A stretch of 64,000 bases of DNA from Parvularcula sp038749595 (GTDB lineage Bacteria > Pseudomonadota > Alphaproteobacteria > Caulobacterales > Parvularculaceae): positions 1 to 64,000 of the forward strand of contig JBCDHW010000012.1 of assembly GCA_038749595.1 (NCBI GenBank), written 5' to 3'. The notes under the pieces are model-generated. The model had not been told where the DNA came from and did no database searches. It saw only the letters and a list, made by a program, of their open reading frames with translations. The position numbers and the translations under genes are program-made. This document shows, in pieces, positions 25,592 to 34,751 of the stretch. How positions within the stretch are numbered: the first letter of the stretch is position 1; each line of letters starts with the position of its first letter.

Positions 25592-26551
25592 ATGACCCAC
25601 GTCACGGTCCTCATCGTGAATTATAAGGTCGCTGACCTGGTGCTCGACAATCTGCCGAACCTGACGGCGGAGAAGCAGGGCGTGGATGCGCTCGACATTG
25701 TGATCGTTGAGAACGGCTCACCGGGCGATGACGCGCGGATTTTGCGCGAGGGGATCGAGGCGCAGGGCGCAGGCGAGCGGTGTACGCTGATCGTTTCAGA
25801 GACAAACGGCGGGTTCGCGTCGGGTAACAATATCGGCTTCCGCGCGATTGCCGAACGTGAGGCGCAGCCGGACCATGTGGTCCTCGTTAATCCGGACACG
25901 CGGTTTTATGACGGGACGCTGCGCGCGCTGGTGGACACAGCAGAAGCGCATCCCAAAGCCGGCGGTTTGGGCGGCCGGGCGCTCGCCGAAGATGGCACGC
26001 CGCGGGGGTGCGCCTATACCTTTCCGACTTTCGCGCGTGAGGCTTCGAGGCTACCGCTGCTCTATAATCTGTTCCCGGAGCATGTGCGCAACGTCAATGT
26101 CCAGGTCGATGACACGAACCCGACCCCTTGTGATTGGGTGTCAGGCTCGTGTTTTCTCATCACCCGCGCGGCACGCGATGCCGTTCCTCTGTTTGATGAC
26201 GATTATTTTTTGTACTTTGAGGAGACGGATTATTGTCGCCGCTTGAAAGAAGCGGGCTTTGAAATCCTGCACGTGCCGAATGCTCGTTACGTTCATATCA
26301 AAGGTGTGTCGACGGGCATCAAAGATGCGCAGGCTGAAGTTGGTCCGCTTCCGGACTATTGGTACAATTCCTGGCGACGCTATTTCGTGAAAAACCATGG
26401 GCGCGGTTATGCAATCGTCACAGGACTGACGAAAATCCTCGCACTCTGGCTGAACCGTGTCCGCGGCCGCCCGCCCGCACCGGGGACGGCGACAGAGGCA
26501 GGTCTCATGCGGCTTTGCGTCATGCCAACGATTAAGGGGACAAAGCTGTGA
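25592..26551 (+). CDS. Family 2 glycosyltransferase, rhamnosyltransferase-like
   Basis: A 319-residue GT-A enzyme. Motifs are VLIVNYKVADLVLDNL, IVENGSPGDD, TNGGFASGNNIGF and the metal site LVNPDTRF, with DDYFLYFEETDYCRRL later, all typical of rhamnosyl- and related transferases for surface polysaccharide. The ATG at 25592 has gagagag upstream. Its stop overlaps the GTG start of a sulfotransferase gene (GTGA at 26548-26551), so a glycan built by this enzyme or its relatives may be sulfated. The gene is divergent from rimP. Confidence 0.85.
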   Translation: MTHVTVLIVNYKVADLVLDNLPNLTAEKQGVDALDIVIVENGSPGDDARILREGIEAQGAGERCTLIVSETNGGFASGNNIGFRAIAEREAQPDHVVLVNPDTRFYDGTLRALVDTAEAHPKAGGLGGRALAEDGTPRGCAYTFPTFAREASRLPLLYNLFPEHVRNVNVQVDDTNPTPCDWVSGSCFLITRAARDAVPLFDDDYFLYFEETDYCRRLKEAGFEILHVPNARYVHIKGVSTGIKDAQAEVGPLPDYWYNSWRRYFVKNHGRGYAIVTGLTKILALWLNRVRGRPPAPGTATEAGLMRLCVMPTIKGTKL

Positions 26552-27420
26552 TCACGCCGGACTTTTGCATTATCGGTGGGATGAAATGCGGCACCACCAC
26601 GTTGGCCTATCAGTTGGGTTTGCAGGAGGGCGTGTTCATCACCGACCCCAAGGAACCCAACTTCTTCTCCGACGAAGAGAATTGGGCCAAGGGCATCACG
26701 TGGTATACGTCTCTTTTTGAGGCCGCTCCCGAGGGCGCGCTTCTTGGTGAGGCGAGCACGCACTACACGAAATGGCCCGTCCACCCCGATGCGCCGCGGC
26801 GGTTTGCCGATTATGCTCCTGATGCGAAGCTTATCTATATGGTGCGGGATCCGGTGGCGCGAGCGCTCTCCCACCTGCGCCACGCCTGGACCCAGAGAGA
26901 GATGACGGGCGACCTTGAGACGGCGGCGCGGGAGATGGAGATCCTTTGGCGTTACGGGCTCTATGACAAGCAGCTCCAGAATTGGCTAGATCTCTATACA
27001 GAGGAACAGGTCCTGGTCGTTGCGCTCGAACGGCTGAACCGTCGGCCACAGGAAGAGTTTGCGCGCGTCCTTGAATTTCTGGGTACAGAGGGATCTTGGA
27101 TCGACGCCGTTGACGATCAAAATCAGGGGGCGGATCGTAGCCGAAAGCTTCCCCTCCACGGCCTGCTGGTTGACAGCCCCGTCGCGACGGCCCTGCGCCG
27201 CGCGCTCGTCCCAAAATGGGTACGGACGAAAATTCGTGAAGGCCGCCAAATGAAGAGCCTTGAGGTTTCCGATGAGGCCAAGGCGATGATCGCCGACCAC
27301 GTTCGCGATGACACGGAACGGTTCGGCAAGCGGTTTGGCATTGACGGGCTGAGCCCCGAGAATTTTTCAGAGCGCGTGCTGGAAAAGCAGCTTAATTTCG
27401 CCGGAAAACCAAATAGGTAA
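26548..27420 (+). CDS. Sulfotransferase, heparan-sulfate-sulfotransferase-like
   Basis: A 290-residue cytosolic sulfotransferase. The PAPS loop is GGMKCGTTTLAYQL (residues 10-23), followed by KEPNFFSDE, and the 3'-phosphate motif is YMVRDPVARALSHLRH. This arrangement resembles carbohydrate (NDST/HS-type) sulfotransferases more than the enzyme at 2049. The GTG start overlaps the upstream glycosyltransferase stop by four bases. Its 3' end overlaps the 3' end of the converging trmB by 29 bases. Sulfation of a surface glycan is the reasonable inference; the acceptor is not known. Confidence 0.85.
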   Translation: MITPDFCIIGGMKCGTTTLAYQLGLQEGVFITDPKEPNFFSDEENWAKGITWYTSLFEAAPEGALLGEASTHYTKWPVHPDAPRRFADYAPDAKLIYMVRDPVARALSHLRHAWTQREMTGDLETAAREMEILWRYGLYDKQLQNWLDLYTEEQVLVVALERLNRRPQEEFARVLEFLGTEGSWIDAVDDQNQGADRSRKLPLHGLLVDSPVATALRRALVPKWVRTKIREGRQMKSLEVSDEAKAMIADHVRDDTERFGKRFGIDGLSPENFSERVLEKQLNFAGKPNR

Positions 27421-28108
27421 CCTTCCGGCCTGCGCGCTCCCCTTTGGCGGCGTACCGAGTTTTCGGCCAGTCGTCGGGCCGTTCTCGCCAATCGTCAGCA
27501 GACGTTGCAGTCCAGTCTAGCGCACCCCCGGTCCGCTGGAACATCTGCCAATGCATCAGGGTCCAGCGGATGTAATCGTCAATGTCTGAGCTGATCCTCA
27601 GTTCACCACCCGGCTTGAGGAGGCGTTGCGCTTCGCCGAGAAAGACTTGGCTGACCATCCGCCGTTTATGATGCCGCCGCTTCGGCCAAGGGTCGGGCTG
27701 GAGAAGAAACAGCCGGTCGAGAGAGCTATTGGGGAGCGCATCAAGGCAAGGCCGCGCGTCACCCTCTAGTATACGGACGTTCTTGAGCTCATCATTGTCA
27801 ACCGCGGAAAGCAGTTTCGCCACACCGTTGATAAACGGCTCAGCACCGAAGCAAAGGGCATCCGGATTGTGCTTCGCATGCCAAGCCAAATGCTCCCCGC
27901 CGCCAAAACCAATTTCAAAGAAAACGGGTCCTTGATGGCTCGCCAAGAGCGCAGCGATGTCATCAGAAGAGAACGTCAGGTTAGGGAGTAAAGTGTCGAC
28001 GAGGCGCTGTTGTCGTGGTTTCAGTGGTTTGTCTTGGCGCCTCCCAAAGAGACGTCCATCGGCGCGTTCACGACGTGGATTGGGTTGGTCTGGTGAGCCT
28101 TGGTCCAT
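27392..28108 (-). CDS. trmB: tRNA (guanine-N7-)-methyltransferase
   Basis: A 238-residue TrmB that makes m7G46 in tRNA. The SAM site is FFEIGFGGGEHLAWHAKHNP, followed by GAEPFINGV and the family motif LLQPDPWPKRRHHKRRMV. The N-terminus is Arg-rich. It lies downstream of metK, an order common in alphaproteobacteria, with a 94-base gap that contains a strong hairpin. Its last 29 bases overlap the converging sulfotransferase gene. Confidence 0.94.
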   Translation of the reverse strand: MDQGSPDQPNPRRERADGRLFGRRQDKPLKPRQQRLVDTLLPNLTFSSDDIAALLASHQGPVFFEIGFGGGEHLAWHAKHNPDALCFGAEPFINGVAKLLSAVDNDELKNVRILEGDARPCLDALPNSSLDRLFLLQPDPWPKRRHHKRRMVSQVFLGEAQRLLKPGGELRISSDIDDYIRWTLMHWQMFQRTGGALDWTATSADDWRERPDDWPKTRYAAKGERAGRKVTYLVFRRN

Positions 28109-28171
28109 GGCGAGGCGCTACCGGCAAAAATCCGCCCAAGCAATGTCAGGATTTGCGTAGCGGCTTCGCAT

Positions 28172-28194
28172 GCGCGGGGCGTGGTGCCCCGCGC
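28172..28194 (-). other. Strong GC hairpin between metK and trmB
   Basis: Arms gcgcggggc and gccccgcgc form a perfect 9-bp stem with a five-base loop. No T-tract follows on either strand. It lies 8 bases past the metK stop and could be a weak terminator, an mRNA 3'-end stabiliser or a processing site. Confidence 0.45.
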
Positions 28195-28202
28195 CGGGAC
28201 GC

Positions 28203-29369
28203 TTAAAACGCGCCTTTCAGGGCGTCGACCAGGTCTGTTTTTTCCCAGGAGAAGCCGCCGTCGGAGTCGGGCGCATGGCCGAAATGTCCGTAGGCTGCGG
28301 TCCGTTCGTAGATCGGTTTGTTCAAGCCGAGGTGCGTGCGGATCCCTCGCGGGCTGAGGTTCATGACTTCCATCAGCACACGCTCCATCTTCTCTTCGGA
28401 CACCTCACCTGTCCCGAAGAAATCGACGTAGAGCGACAGAGGCTTGGCCACGCCAATGGCATAGCTGACTTGGATCAGGCACTTCTTTGCAAGCCCCGCC
28501 GCGACAACGTTCTTGGCGAGATACCGGCTGGCATACGCCGCGGAGCGGTCGACCTTCGTCGGGTCTTTACCAGAGAATGCACCGCCGCCGTGGGGCGCCG
28601 CACCGCCGTAGGTATCAACGATGATCTTCCGACCGGTGAGGCCCGCGTCGCCGTCGGGTCCGCCGATGACGAATTGGCCCGTTGGATTGACGTAGAATTC
28701 TTCCTCGGGCGGCATCCATCCTTCGGGGAGCACTTGCTCAACGTAGGGCCTGACGACGGCACGAACGTCGGCTTGGCTGAGGCCCGCAACGTGCTGGGTT
28801 GAGACGACTACGGACGATGTCCCCGTGGGGCGACCATTTTCGTAGCGTACCGTGACCTGGCTTTTCGCGTCGGGCAGCAGGCTTGCCTCTTTCCCAGCGT
28901 GCCGGGCATCCGCGAGTGCTTTCACGATCGCGTGGGAATACGCGATCGGCGCGGGCATCAGGTGTTCCGTTTCGTCGGTGGCATAGCCGAACATAATGCC
29001 CTGGTCGCCGGCGCCTTCATCCTTGTCGTCGCCGGCATCGACCCCCATCGCGATTTCGGTCGATTGTCCGTGAACATGGCAAGCAATATCAGCGTTTTGC
29101 CAGTGGAACCCGTCCTGCTCGTAGCCGATCTCTTTGATCGCTTGGCGCGCCGTTTCGATCAGGGCTTCGGAAGGGATCGGCGTTTCTGTGCGTGTTTCGC
29201 CCGCGAGAACCACGCGGTTGGTCGTGGTCAGGGTCTCAACAGCGACCCGCGCTTCGGGTTCTTGCCGGAGATGCAGGTCGACGATTGCGTCGGAAATCCT
29301 GTCTGAGACCTTATCGGGGTGGCCCTCGGATACGCTTTCGGAAGTGAAATGATAGTCTTGGCGGCTCAC
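28203..29369 (-). CDS. metK: S-adenosylmethionine synthetase
   Basis: A 388-residue MetK that joins methionine and ATP to make SAM. The signatures are SVSEGHPDKVSDRISDA at the N-terminus, the ATP-binding hexapeptide region GAGDQGIMFGYA, and GGGAFSGKDPTKVDRSA. The start is GTG at 29369 with aagggg upstream. A palindrome about 22-37 bases before the start may be an operator. The enzyme also supplies SAM for HpnH, TrmB, TrmD and MiaB in this window. It usually follows the lnt-HTH pair directly; here putA lies between. Confidence 0.97.
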   Translation of the reverse strand: MSRQDYHFTSESVSEGHPDKVSDRISDAIVDLHLRQEPEARVAVETLTTTNRVVLAGETRTETPIPSEALIETARQAIKEIGYEQDGFHWQNADIACHVHGQSTEIAMGVDAGDDKDEGAGDQGIMFGYATDETEHLMPAPIAYSHAIVKALADARHAGKEASLLPDAKSQVTVRYENGRPTGTSSVVVSTQHVAGLSQADVRAVVRPYVEQVLPEGWMPPEEEFYVNPTGQFVIGGPDGDAGLTGRKIIVDTYGGAAPHGGGAFSGKDPTKVDRSAAYASRYLAKNVVAAGLAKKCLIQVSYAIGVAKPLSLYVDFFGTGEVSEEKMERVLMEVMNLSPRGIRTHLGLNKPIYERTAAYGHFGHAPDSDGGFSWEKTDLVDALKGAF

Positions 29370-29390
29370 GGGCTACCCCTTCGTGGCGAT

Positions 29391-29406
29391 ATAAGGAAAT
29401 CCTTAT
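29391..29406. promoter_or_regulatory. Palindromic operator-like site upstream of metK
   Basis: ataagga and tccttat form perfect 7-bp arms around aa, just upstream of the metK ribosome-binding site. Such symmetric AT-flanked palindromes before SAM-cycle genes fit an ArsR-family SahR/SamR-type repressor, but this assignment is an inference. It does not match the SAM/SAH riboswitch pattern I know. Confidence 0.5.
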
Positions 29407-29432
29407 GTCTACCAAAGGGTCGGAGGGCAAGG

Positions 29433-29454
29433 GGCAACCACTGCTGTGGTTACC
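29433..29454 (-). terminator. Hairpin after putA
   Basis: Arms ggcaaccac and gtggttacc pair (one mismatch) around tgct, seven bases after the putA stop. There is no T-tract on the minus strand, so it may be an mRNA-end hairpin or weak terminator between putA and metK. Confidence 0.4.
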
Positions 29455-29460
29455 TCCCGT

Positions 29461-32400
29461 CTATTCGGCGTCTTGCATCGCGATCAGCGACGCATTTCCG
29501 CCAGCGGCCGCCGTGTTTGTTGAGATCACACGCTCTTCGGCAAACCGCAGCAGATAGTGCGGCCCCCCTGCCTTCGGCCCGGTGCCGGACAATCCCATGC
29601 CGCCAAACGGTTGGCTGCCGACAATCGCGCCGATCTGGTTCCGGTTGACGTAGACGTTTCCCGCGGGCGCTCTCTCCGCCAAGCTTTTAGCGACGTCGGT
29701 GATGCGGGTATGGAGGCCGAACGTTAGTCCGTAGCCGGTCGAACGGATCTCTTCGAGAACGGTGTCGATCTCACCAGCGGCGAAGCGTTTGACGTGGAGG
29801 ATTGGCCCGAAGAATTCCTCCGTTAGCACCTCGTCTTTCGCCAACTCAAAAATATGCGGTGCAAGGAAGGTTCCTTCGCTCGGCGCTTCACCTTTCCACC
29901 GCATACCCTCCCGGCTTGCGGCATAAGACGCGAGTTTGTCTTTGGCCTCAGCGTCAATGATGGGGCCTATGTCGGTTGTCGGGTCGGCGGGATCGCCGAG
30001 CTTCATCGTCTTCGCGCGACCCTCGATCATCCGGATCATGGTGTCGGCGACGTCGTCTTGGACATAAAGAACGCGGAGTGCTGAACAGCGCTGGCCGGCG
30101 GATTGAAACGCCGAGGCGACGACGTCGTCGGTCACTTGCTCGGGCAGTGCTGTCGCGTCGACGATCATCGCGTTGACGCCGCCGGTTTCAGCGATCAGCG
30201 GCAGGATCGCGCCAGGTTTCTCCGCCAACTGACGTTGGATCCTCTTGGCCGTTTCGGTTGATCCCGTGAAGACGACGCCAGCGATCGCCGGATGATCGAG
30301 CATCGCCTTGCCGATGCGTCCATCGCCGAGCAACAGCTGGACAGCGCTCTCTGGTATACCGGCTTCATGCAGGATCTTGACCGCTTCTGAAGCGATCAAC
30401 GGTGTTTGCTCCGCAGTCTTCGCAACCACGGTATTGCCTGCGGCGAGTGCAGCGGTGACTTGTCCAAGGAAGATCGCCAGGGGGAAGTTCCACGGCGCAA
30501 TGGCGGCAAAGACTCCGCGGCCCTCCAGGCGGAGTTGGTTATCTTCACCAACGGGGCCGGGTAACGGTTGGGGTACGAACAATCGGCGTGCCTCTGCGGC
30601 GTAGAAGCGACAGAAGTCCACCGCTTCCCGAATCTCCGCGATGCCGTCTTCGAGATTTTTCCCGGCCTCTTTAGCCAGGATCGCCATCAAGCGGTCACGG
30701 TTCACTTCGAGGAGGTCCGCCGCGCGTTCGAGTGCGCAGGCTCGCGCCTCGATGGGCGTTTCGTTCCAGGCGGTGAAACCTTTCGCAGCCGCATCAACTG
30801 CGGCGGCCGCCACGCTTTCGTCTGCCTCAAGAAGGATGGCGACCGTCTCGCCGTTGACGGGGCTCGTCAGTGCACGTTCTGTTGGTCCAGCGGCCTCTTT
30901 GCCGTCGATCAGCGACGCGAGCTTTGGCGCACCGAGCGCAGTGGTGCGCATGCCTTGCACGAGGGTGCTTAGCGCCGAACTGTCCCCAAACGCGAGGCCA
31001 GCAGAGTTTCTGCGGGTTCCGAAGATGTCCAGTGGCCTCTGGATCGAGCTGTGCCGATAGCCGCCTAGTCGCCGGAGACGGGCGCGCGGCTGCTCGAGCA
31101 GTTTGTCGTCGGAGACGGTTTCGTCATGCACCTGCGCAACGAAGGAGCTGTTCGCGCCGTTTTCAAGCAGCCTACGGACCAAATAAGCGAGAAGGTCACG
31201 ATGCCCACCGACGGGCGCATAGATTCTACACGGATATTTCTCGACGCCCCGGTCGGTGGGGATGCCTTCGTCGGTGATTTGCTCGTAGAGGCTCTCGCCC
31301 ATGCCGTGCAGGCGTTGGAACTCAAAGTCCTTGGGCGAGCCGGCCTCGTGCGCCATCTCGATGATCGTCGCGGCCGTCAGGGCGTTGTGTGTGGCGAACT
31401 GCGGATAAAGACGCGGCGCGACCTCAAGCAGTTTGGCCGCGCATGCGATATAGGAGAGGTCGGTCGAAGCTTTCCGTGTAAAGACGGGAAAATCGAGAAT
31501 GCCGGCCTGCTGAGCAAGCTTGATTTCCGTGTCCCAGTAGGCGCCTTTGACGAGCCGGACCATCATCCGCCCTTTCTGCGCCTCGGCGAGATCGGCCGCC
31601 CACGTGCACACGCCCATCGCGCGCTTTTGGTAGGCCTGCACAGCGAGGCCGAAACCATCCCATCCGCGCAAAGAATCGTCTGTGTAAACACGATTGATGA
31701 TGTCGAGCGACATTTCCAGGCGCTCAGCTTCCTCTGCATCCACGGTGAGGTTGAGGTCATGCTGTTTGGCCGCGCGGGCGAGTTCGAGCAATTTCGGCGC
31801 GAGATCGGCGACTGCCTCATCCCAGTGGCGCGGGTGATAATTTGGGTTGAGTGCTGATAATTTGACCGAGATCCCACGCTGCATCGGCACCTGGGCACTC
31901 GCGCTCTCCTTGCCGATGGCTGCGATCGCATCGTGGTAAGCGGTCAAATAGCGGTCGGCATCGTGCAAAGTCCGCGCGCCTTCACCGAGCATGTCGTACG
32001 ATGTGCGGTACCCATTCTTTTCCGGTCCGCGCGCGCGTTTCATCGCTTCTTCGATGGTTTGCCCAAGGACGAATTGGTGACCGAGATACCCCATCGCTTG
32101 GCGAACGCCCATCCGCACGGTCGGCGTGCCCAATCGTTTGACGAGGCCTTGCAGCGTGTTTTGAGGTGTCTCGCCGGGGCGGATGACGCGGTTCGTAAGG
32201 CCAAGCCCCCAAGCCGCCGCGGCGACGAACATTGAGTCCGACTTTTTGTCTTGATGGACCCAATCACCGGCGGAGATTTTGTCTTCGATGAGATGATCTT
32301 GCGTTTTCGCGTCGGGCACGCGGAGCAGCGCTTCCGCCATGACCATCAGCGCCAGACCCTCTTTGGTCGAAAGGCCGTACTCGCGAAGGAATGCGTCAAG

Positions 32401-32580
32401 ATTAGCACCGCCGCGGGTCCGGTGGCGGATCCCCTCGATCATATGGCTGGCAAGGCGCGCGGCGTTGTCGTGGACACGGTCAGCCGCCTCGCCGATGACC
32501 ATCAGGCGCGGCACGACCACTTCGTCGGCCTCAGCATAAGGTTCGGTAAAGCCAAGCTTTTGTGGATGGGTCTCGATCAC
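29461..32580 (-). CDS. putA: Bifunctional proline dehydrogenase / P5C dehydrogenase PutA
   Basis: A 1039-residue PutA that oxidises proline to glutamate. The N-terminal PRODH barrel includes VRLVKGAYWDTEIK and QFATHNALTAATI with the RIYAPVG-type flavin region; the aldehyde dehydrogenase half has PWNFPLAIFLGQV, VFTGSTETAKRI, the AETGGVNAMIVD segment and the catalytic Cys in FQSAGQRCSALRV. No N-terminal ribbon-helix-helix DNA-binding domain is present, so it should not repress its own operon as E. coli PutA does. The gene sits between the HTH gene and metK, interrupting an order that is usually adjacent. Confidence 0.95.
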   Translation of the reverse strand: MIETHPQKLGFTEPYAEADEVVVPRLMVIGEAADRVHDNAARLASHMIEGIRHRTRGGANLDAFLREYGLSTKEGLALMVMAEALLRVPDAKTQDHLIEDKISAGDWVHQDKKSDSMFVAAAAWGLGLTNRVIRPGETPQNTLQGLVKRLGTPTVRMGVRQAMGYLGHQFVLGQTIEEAMKRARGPEKNGYRTSYDMLGEGARTLHDADRYLTAYHDAIAAIGKESASAQVPMQRGISVKLSALNPNYHPRHWDEAVADLAPKLLELARAAKQHDLNLTVDAEEAERLEMSLDIINRVYTDDSLRGWDGFGLAVQAYQKRAMGVCTWAADLAEAQKGRMMVRLVKGAYWDTEIKLAQQAGILDFPVFTRKASTDLSYIACAAKLLEVAPRLYPQFATHNALTAATIIEMAHEAGSPKDFEFQRLHGMGESLYEQITDEGIPTDRGVEKYPCRIYAPVGGHRDLLAYLVRRLLENGANSSFVAQVHDETVSDDKLLEQPRARLRRLGGYRHSSIQRPLDIFGTRRNSAGLAFGDSSALSTLVQGMRTTALGAPKLASLIDGKEAAGPTERALTSPVNGETVAILLEADESVAAAAVDAAAKGFTAWNETPIEARACALERAADLLEVNRDRLMAILAKEAGKNLEDGIAEIREAVDFCRFYAAEARRLFVPQPLPGPVGEDNQLRLEGRGVFAAIAPWNFPLAIFLGQVTAALAAGNTVVAKTAEQTPLIASEAVKILHEAGIPESAVQLLLGDGRIGKAMLDHPAIAGVVFTGSTETAKRIQRQLAEKPGAILPLIAETGGVNAMIVDATALPEQVTDDVVASAFQSAGQRCSALRVLYVQDDVADTMIRMIEGRAKTMKLGDPADPTTDIGPIIDAEAKDKLASYAASREGMRWKGEAPSEGTFLAPHIFELAKDEVLTEEFFGPILHVKRFAAGEIDTVLEEIRSTGYGLTFGLHTRITDVAKSLAERAPAGNVYVNRNQIGAIVGSQPFGGMGLSGTGPKAGGPHYLLRFAEERVISTNTAAAGGNASLIAMQDAE

Positions 32581-32666
32581 AACACACTCCCCATGGAAAC
32601 GCTCTTGGCGCTTCCCTAGGAGCTTTGATCAAGCCTGTCTCGCCTTGTGATCCGCGCCTTTTTTGC

Positions 32667-33116
32667 TCAGGCGCCTTCGGCCTCGTCGCCGAGGGTCTTC
32701 ACCAGATCGAGGACTCGGCGGCGGACTTGGTAGTCTTTGATCTTAGCGAAGGCCCGGCAGAGCTGCATCCCTTCCGGCGTCGAAAGGGTCGCGAGGAAGT
32801 CAGCTTTTTCGTCCTTTTCAGGTCCGCCCAGATTGCGCTGCGTTTCCGCAAATCCGATCAGCGTCTCCGGTCCGTCGCCGTAGTCGTCGTAGAAAAATTG
32901 GACCGGAACGGTGAGGATGCGCGCGATCTCGTAGAGGCGGCTCGCGCCGATACGGTTGACGCCCTTTTCGTACTTTTGAACCTGCTGGAAGGTCAGGCCC
33001 AGTTCCTCACCCAGCTTATCCTGGCTGATTCCCTGCATCATACGACGCAAGCGAACGCGACTTCCCACATGCACATCGATAGGATGTGGTGCTCTCTTAT
33101 TCTCAACTTGTACCAT
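32667..33116 (-). CDS. XRE-family transcriptional regulator (lnt-metK intergenic type)
   Basis: A 149-residue protein with a helix-turn-helix in residues about 18-70 (RVRLRRMMQGISQDKLGEEL, then TFQQVQKYEKGVNRIGASRL). The C-terminal 70 residues are helical and charged. This small regulator is common between lnt and metK in alphaproteobacteria, but its regulon is not established from sequence. The ATG at 33116 follows lnt by 24 bases on the same strand. Confidence 0.85.
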   Translation of the reverse strand: MVQVENKRAPHPIDVHVGSRVRLRRMMQGISQDKLGEELGLTFQQVQKYEKGVNRIGASRLYEIARILTVPVQFFYDDYGDGPETLIGFAETQRNLGGPEKDEKADFLATLSTPEGMQLCRAFAKIKDYQVRRRVLDLVKTLGDEAEGA

Positions 33117-33140
33117 GAATCTACGTGTCCCGGCGCGCCT

Positions 33141-34751
33141 TTACGCGCCTTGGTTGCCCTTTTCGCGTATTCCTTGCAGTGCTTCGCGTGTTGCTAGCAA
33201 CGTGATAAAACCTAACATTGCATAAAAGATCAAGTCACCAGTTTGCGAGTGGAAAGTCCTATCGCGTGCCGGCGGGAGGGCGGCCGTGATCACGCCGGGT
33301 TTGTAGAGGGGGAGACGGTGGAGAATGCGGCCGTCCGCATCGATTAGCGCGGAGATCCCCGTGTTGGCCGACCGCGCGAGCGGCAGTCCCGTTTCCACGG
33401 CCCGCATCCGCGCAATATCGAGGTGCTGCATCGGCCCCGCCCGGTCGCCGAACCACGCGTCGTTGGTAATCACCACCAGCCAGTCGGGCCGCTCGCGACG
33501 GGGGAACAAACCGCCGGGAAAGACATCCTCATAGCAGATCAGCGGTGAGAATGACGCCGCCCCGGCGTTCACCCGAACGGGTCCGTTGCCAGGGATGAAG
33601 CCGCGCCCGCCTGTTGGGCTGAGGCTCTCGATGTTCAGTGCTTCGAACACTTGGTAGAACGGAAGCGTCTCACCGAACGGCACGAGCCTGTGCTTGTCAT
33701 ACACCGTATGCTGAGGAGCATTCTCGCCTGCTGGTCCGTAGACGAAGAGGGTGTTGGCATATCCTTCGGGTACGGAACGGATGGAGCCTGTGATCAGCCA
33801 TGCCTCGTCAGGAAGCTCTGTTCCCAGATAAATGCCGAGGTCCGGGATCCGGTCGATAAACGGATAGGCGTTTTCCGGCCATAGTGCATAGATCGACCCT
33901 TCGGCGCTGCTTTGGTTCGCCGCGCGCGCCGTCATCTCAAGGCTGCGCAGCAGCGCTTGGTTTGTTTTGGATGGGTCGAGCTTATCCTTTTGCGCAACGT
34001 TCGGCTGGATAATGATGACGTGGGCATCGCCGCGAGGTTCGGCTTGAAAGGTGCCGAGACGAAGGGCGCTGTAGGTTCCTAAAATCGCGGTCAAGCCGAC
34101 GACCAGCGCGAGGACACGCCCGCTCCTCTCAGGTGTGAGAATAGCCATCGCTGGCGTCACAGCCATCAGTGTAATGACCGTTCCGTACCCGTAAGGCCCG
34201 AGAATGGCGAGAGGTTGAAGGCTGAAGGTGCTGAAGGCAGCCACTTGCGCGTGGAGGTTCCACGGAAATCCGGACAAGACATGCCCCCGCAACCACTCCG
34301 CCGCGCCGAGGAAAGCGACGAGCGGAAGCAGTTTCACGAGCCCACGGGCAGGAAAACGGAGCCGGAAGGCGACATGGCTTAGTCCGGCTAGGCCAAAAAA
34401 CAGACCAAGAAACAAGTAGAAAAGCGGAAGGATGATGGGGATCATCCAGGCAAATTGATCCGCCTGCACCAGAAATGCGTTGCCAAGCCAGAACATCGTC
34501 ATCGCGAAGAAGCCCGCCCCGTAGGCCGTGCCGATGAAAAACGCCGTACGCCTCGGTTTGGGCGACGCGAAGCTTCCTTCTAGTAAAAGGGCGAGGCCTG
34601 ATAGGCCAACGAAGAGCAAAAGTGGGATACGCGTCGGTGCGAAGGCAAGTCCCGCGCTCACGCCAAAACCAGTGGCGGCTAAATAGGCCCGCCAACCCAT
34701 CAGCGAGGAAATCTGCTGTATGCTGTTTATAAACTGCGCAGCGCGGTTCAC
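33141..34751 (-). CDS. lnt: Apolipoprotein N-acyltransferase
   Basis: A 536-residue membrane enzyme that N-acylates lipoproteins. About six N-terminal membrane helices (to residue about 210) precede a nitrilase-like periplasmic domain with catalytic Glu in WPENAYPF, Lys in YDKHRLVPFGE and Cys in PLICYEDVFP; a final helix is at the C-terminus. The GTG start at 34751 overlaps the corC stop (GTGA). It would process the lipoproteins in this window, such as those at 3119, 24515, 46524, 49681 and 54940. Confidence 0.95.
   Translation of the reverse strand: MNRAAQFINSIQQISSLMGWRAYLAATGFGVSAGLAFAPTRIPLLLFVGLSGLALLLEGSFASPKPRRTAFFIGTAYGAGFFAMTMFWLGNAFLVQADQFAWMIPIILPLFYLFLGLFFGLAGLSHVAFRLRFPARGLVKLLPLVAFLGAAEWLRGHVLSGFPWNLHAQVAAFSTFSLQPLAILGPYGYGTVITLMAVTPAMAILTPERSGRVLALVVGLTAILGTYSALRLGTFQAEPRGDAHVIIIQPNVAQKDKLDPSKTNQALLRSLEMTARAANQSSAEGSIYALWPENAYPFIDRIPDLGIYLGTELPDEAWLITGSIRSVPEGYANTLFVYGPAGENAPQHTVYDKHRLVPFGETLPFYQVFEALNIESLSPTGGRGFIPGNGPVRVNAGAASFSPLICYEDVFPGGLFPRRERPDWLVVITNDAWFGDRAGPMQHLDIARMRAVETGLPLARSANTGISALIDADGRILHRLPLYKPGVITAALPPARDRTFHSQTGDLIFYAMLGFITLLATREALQGIREKGNQGA

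Noticed and set aside
29370..29460. SAM/SAH riboswitch upstream of metK
   Set aside because: The gap holds a palindrome and a hairpin but not the conserved core I associate with SAM/SAH or SAM-II riboswitches.
32640..32690. Terminator after the XRE gene (gcgcc-tttttt-ggcgc)
   Set aside because: The T-run lies in the loop and the stem is only five bases, so it would not act as an intrinsic terminator.
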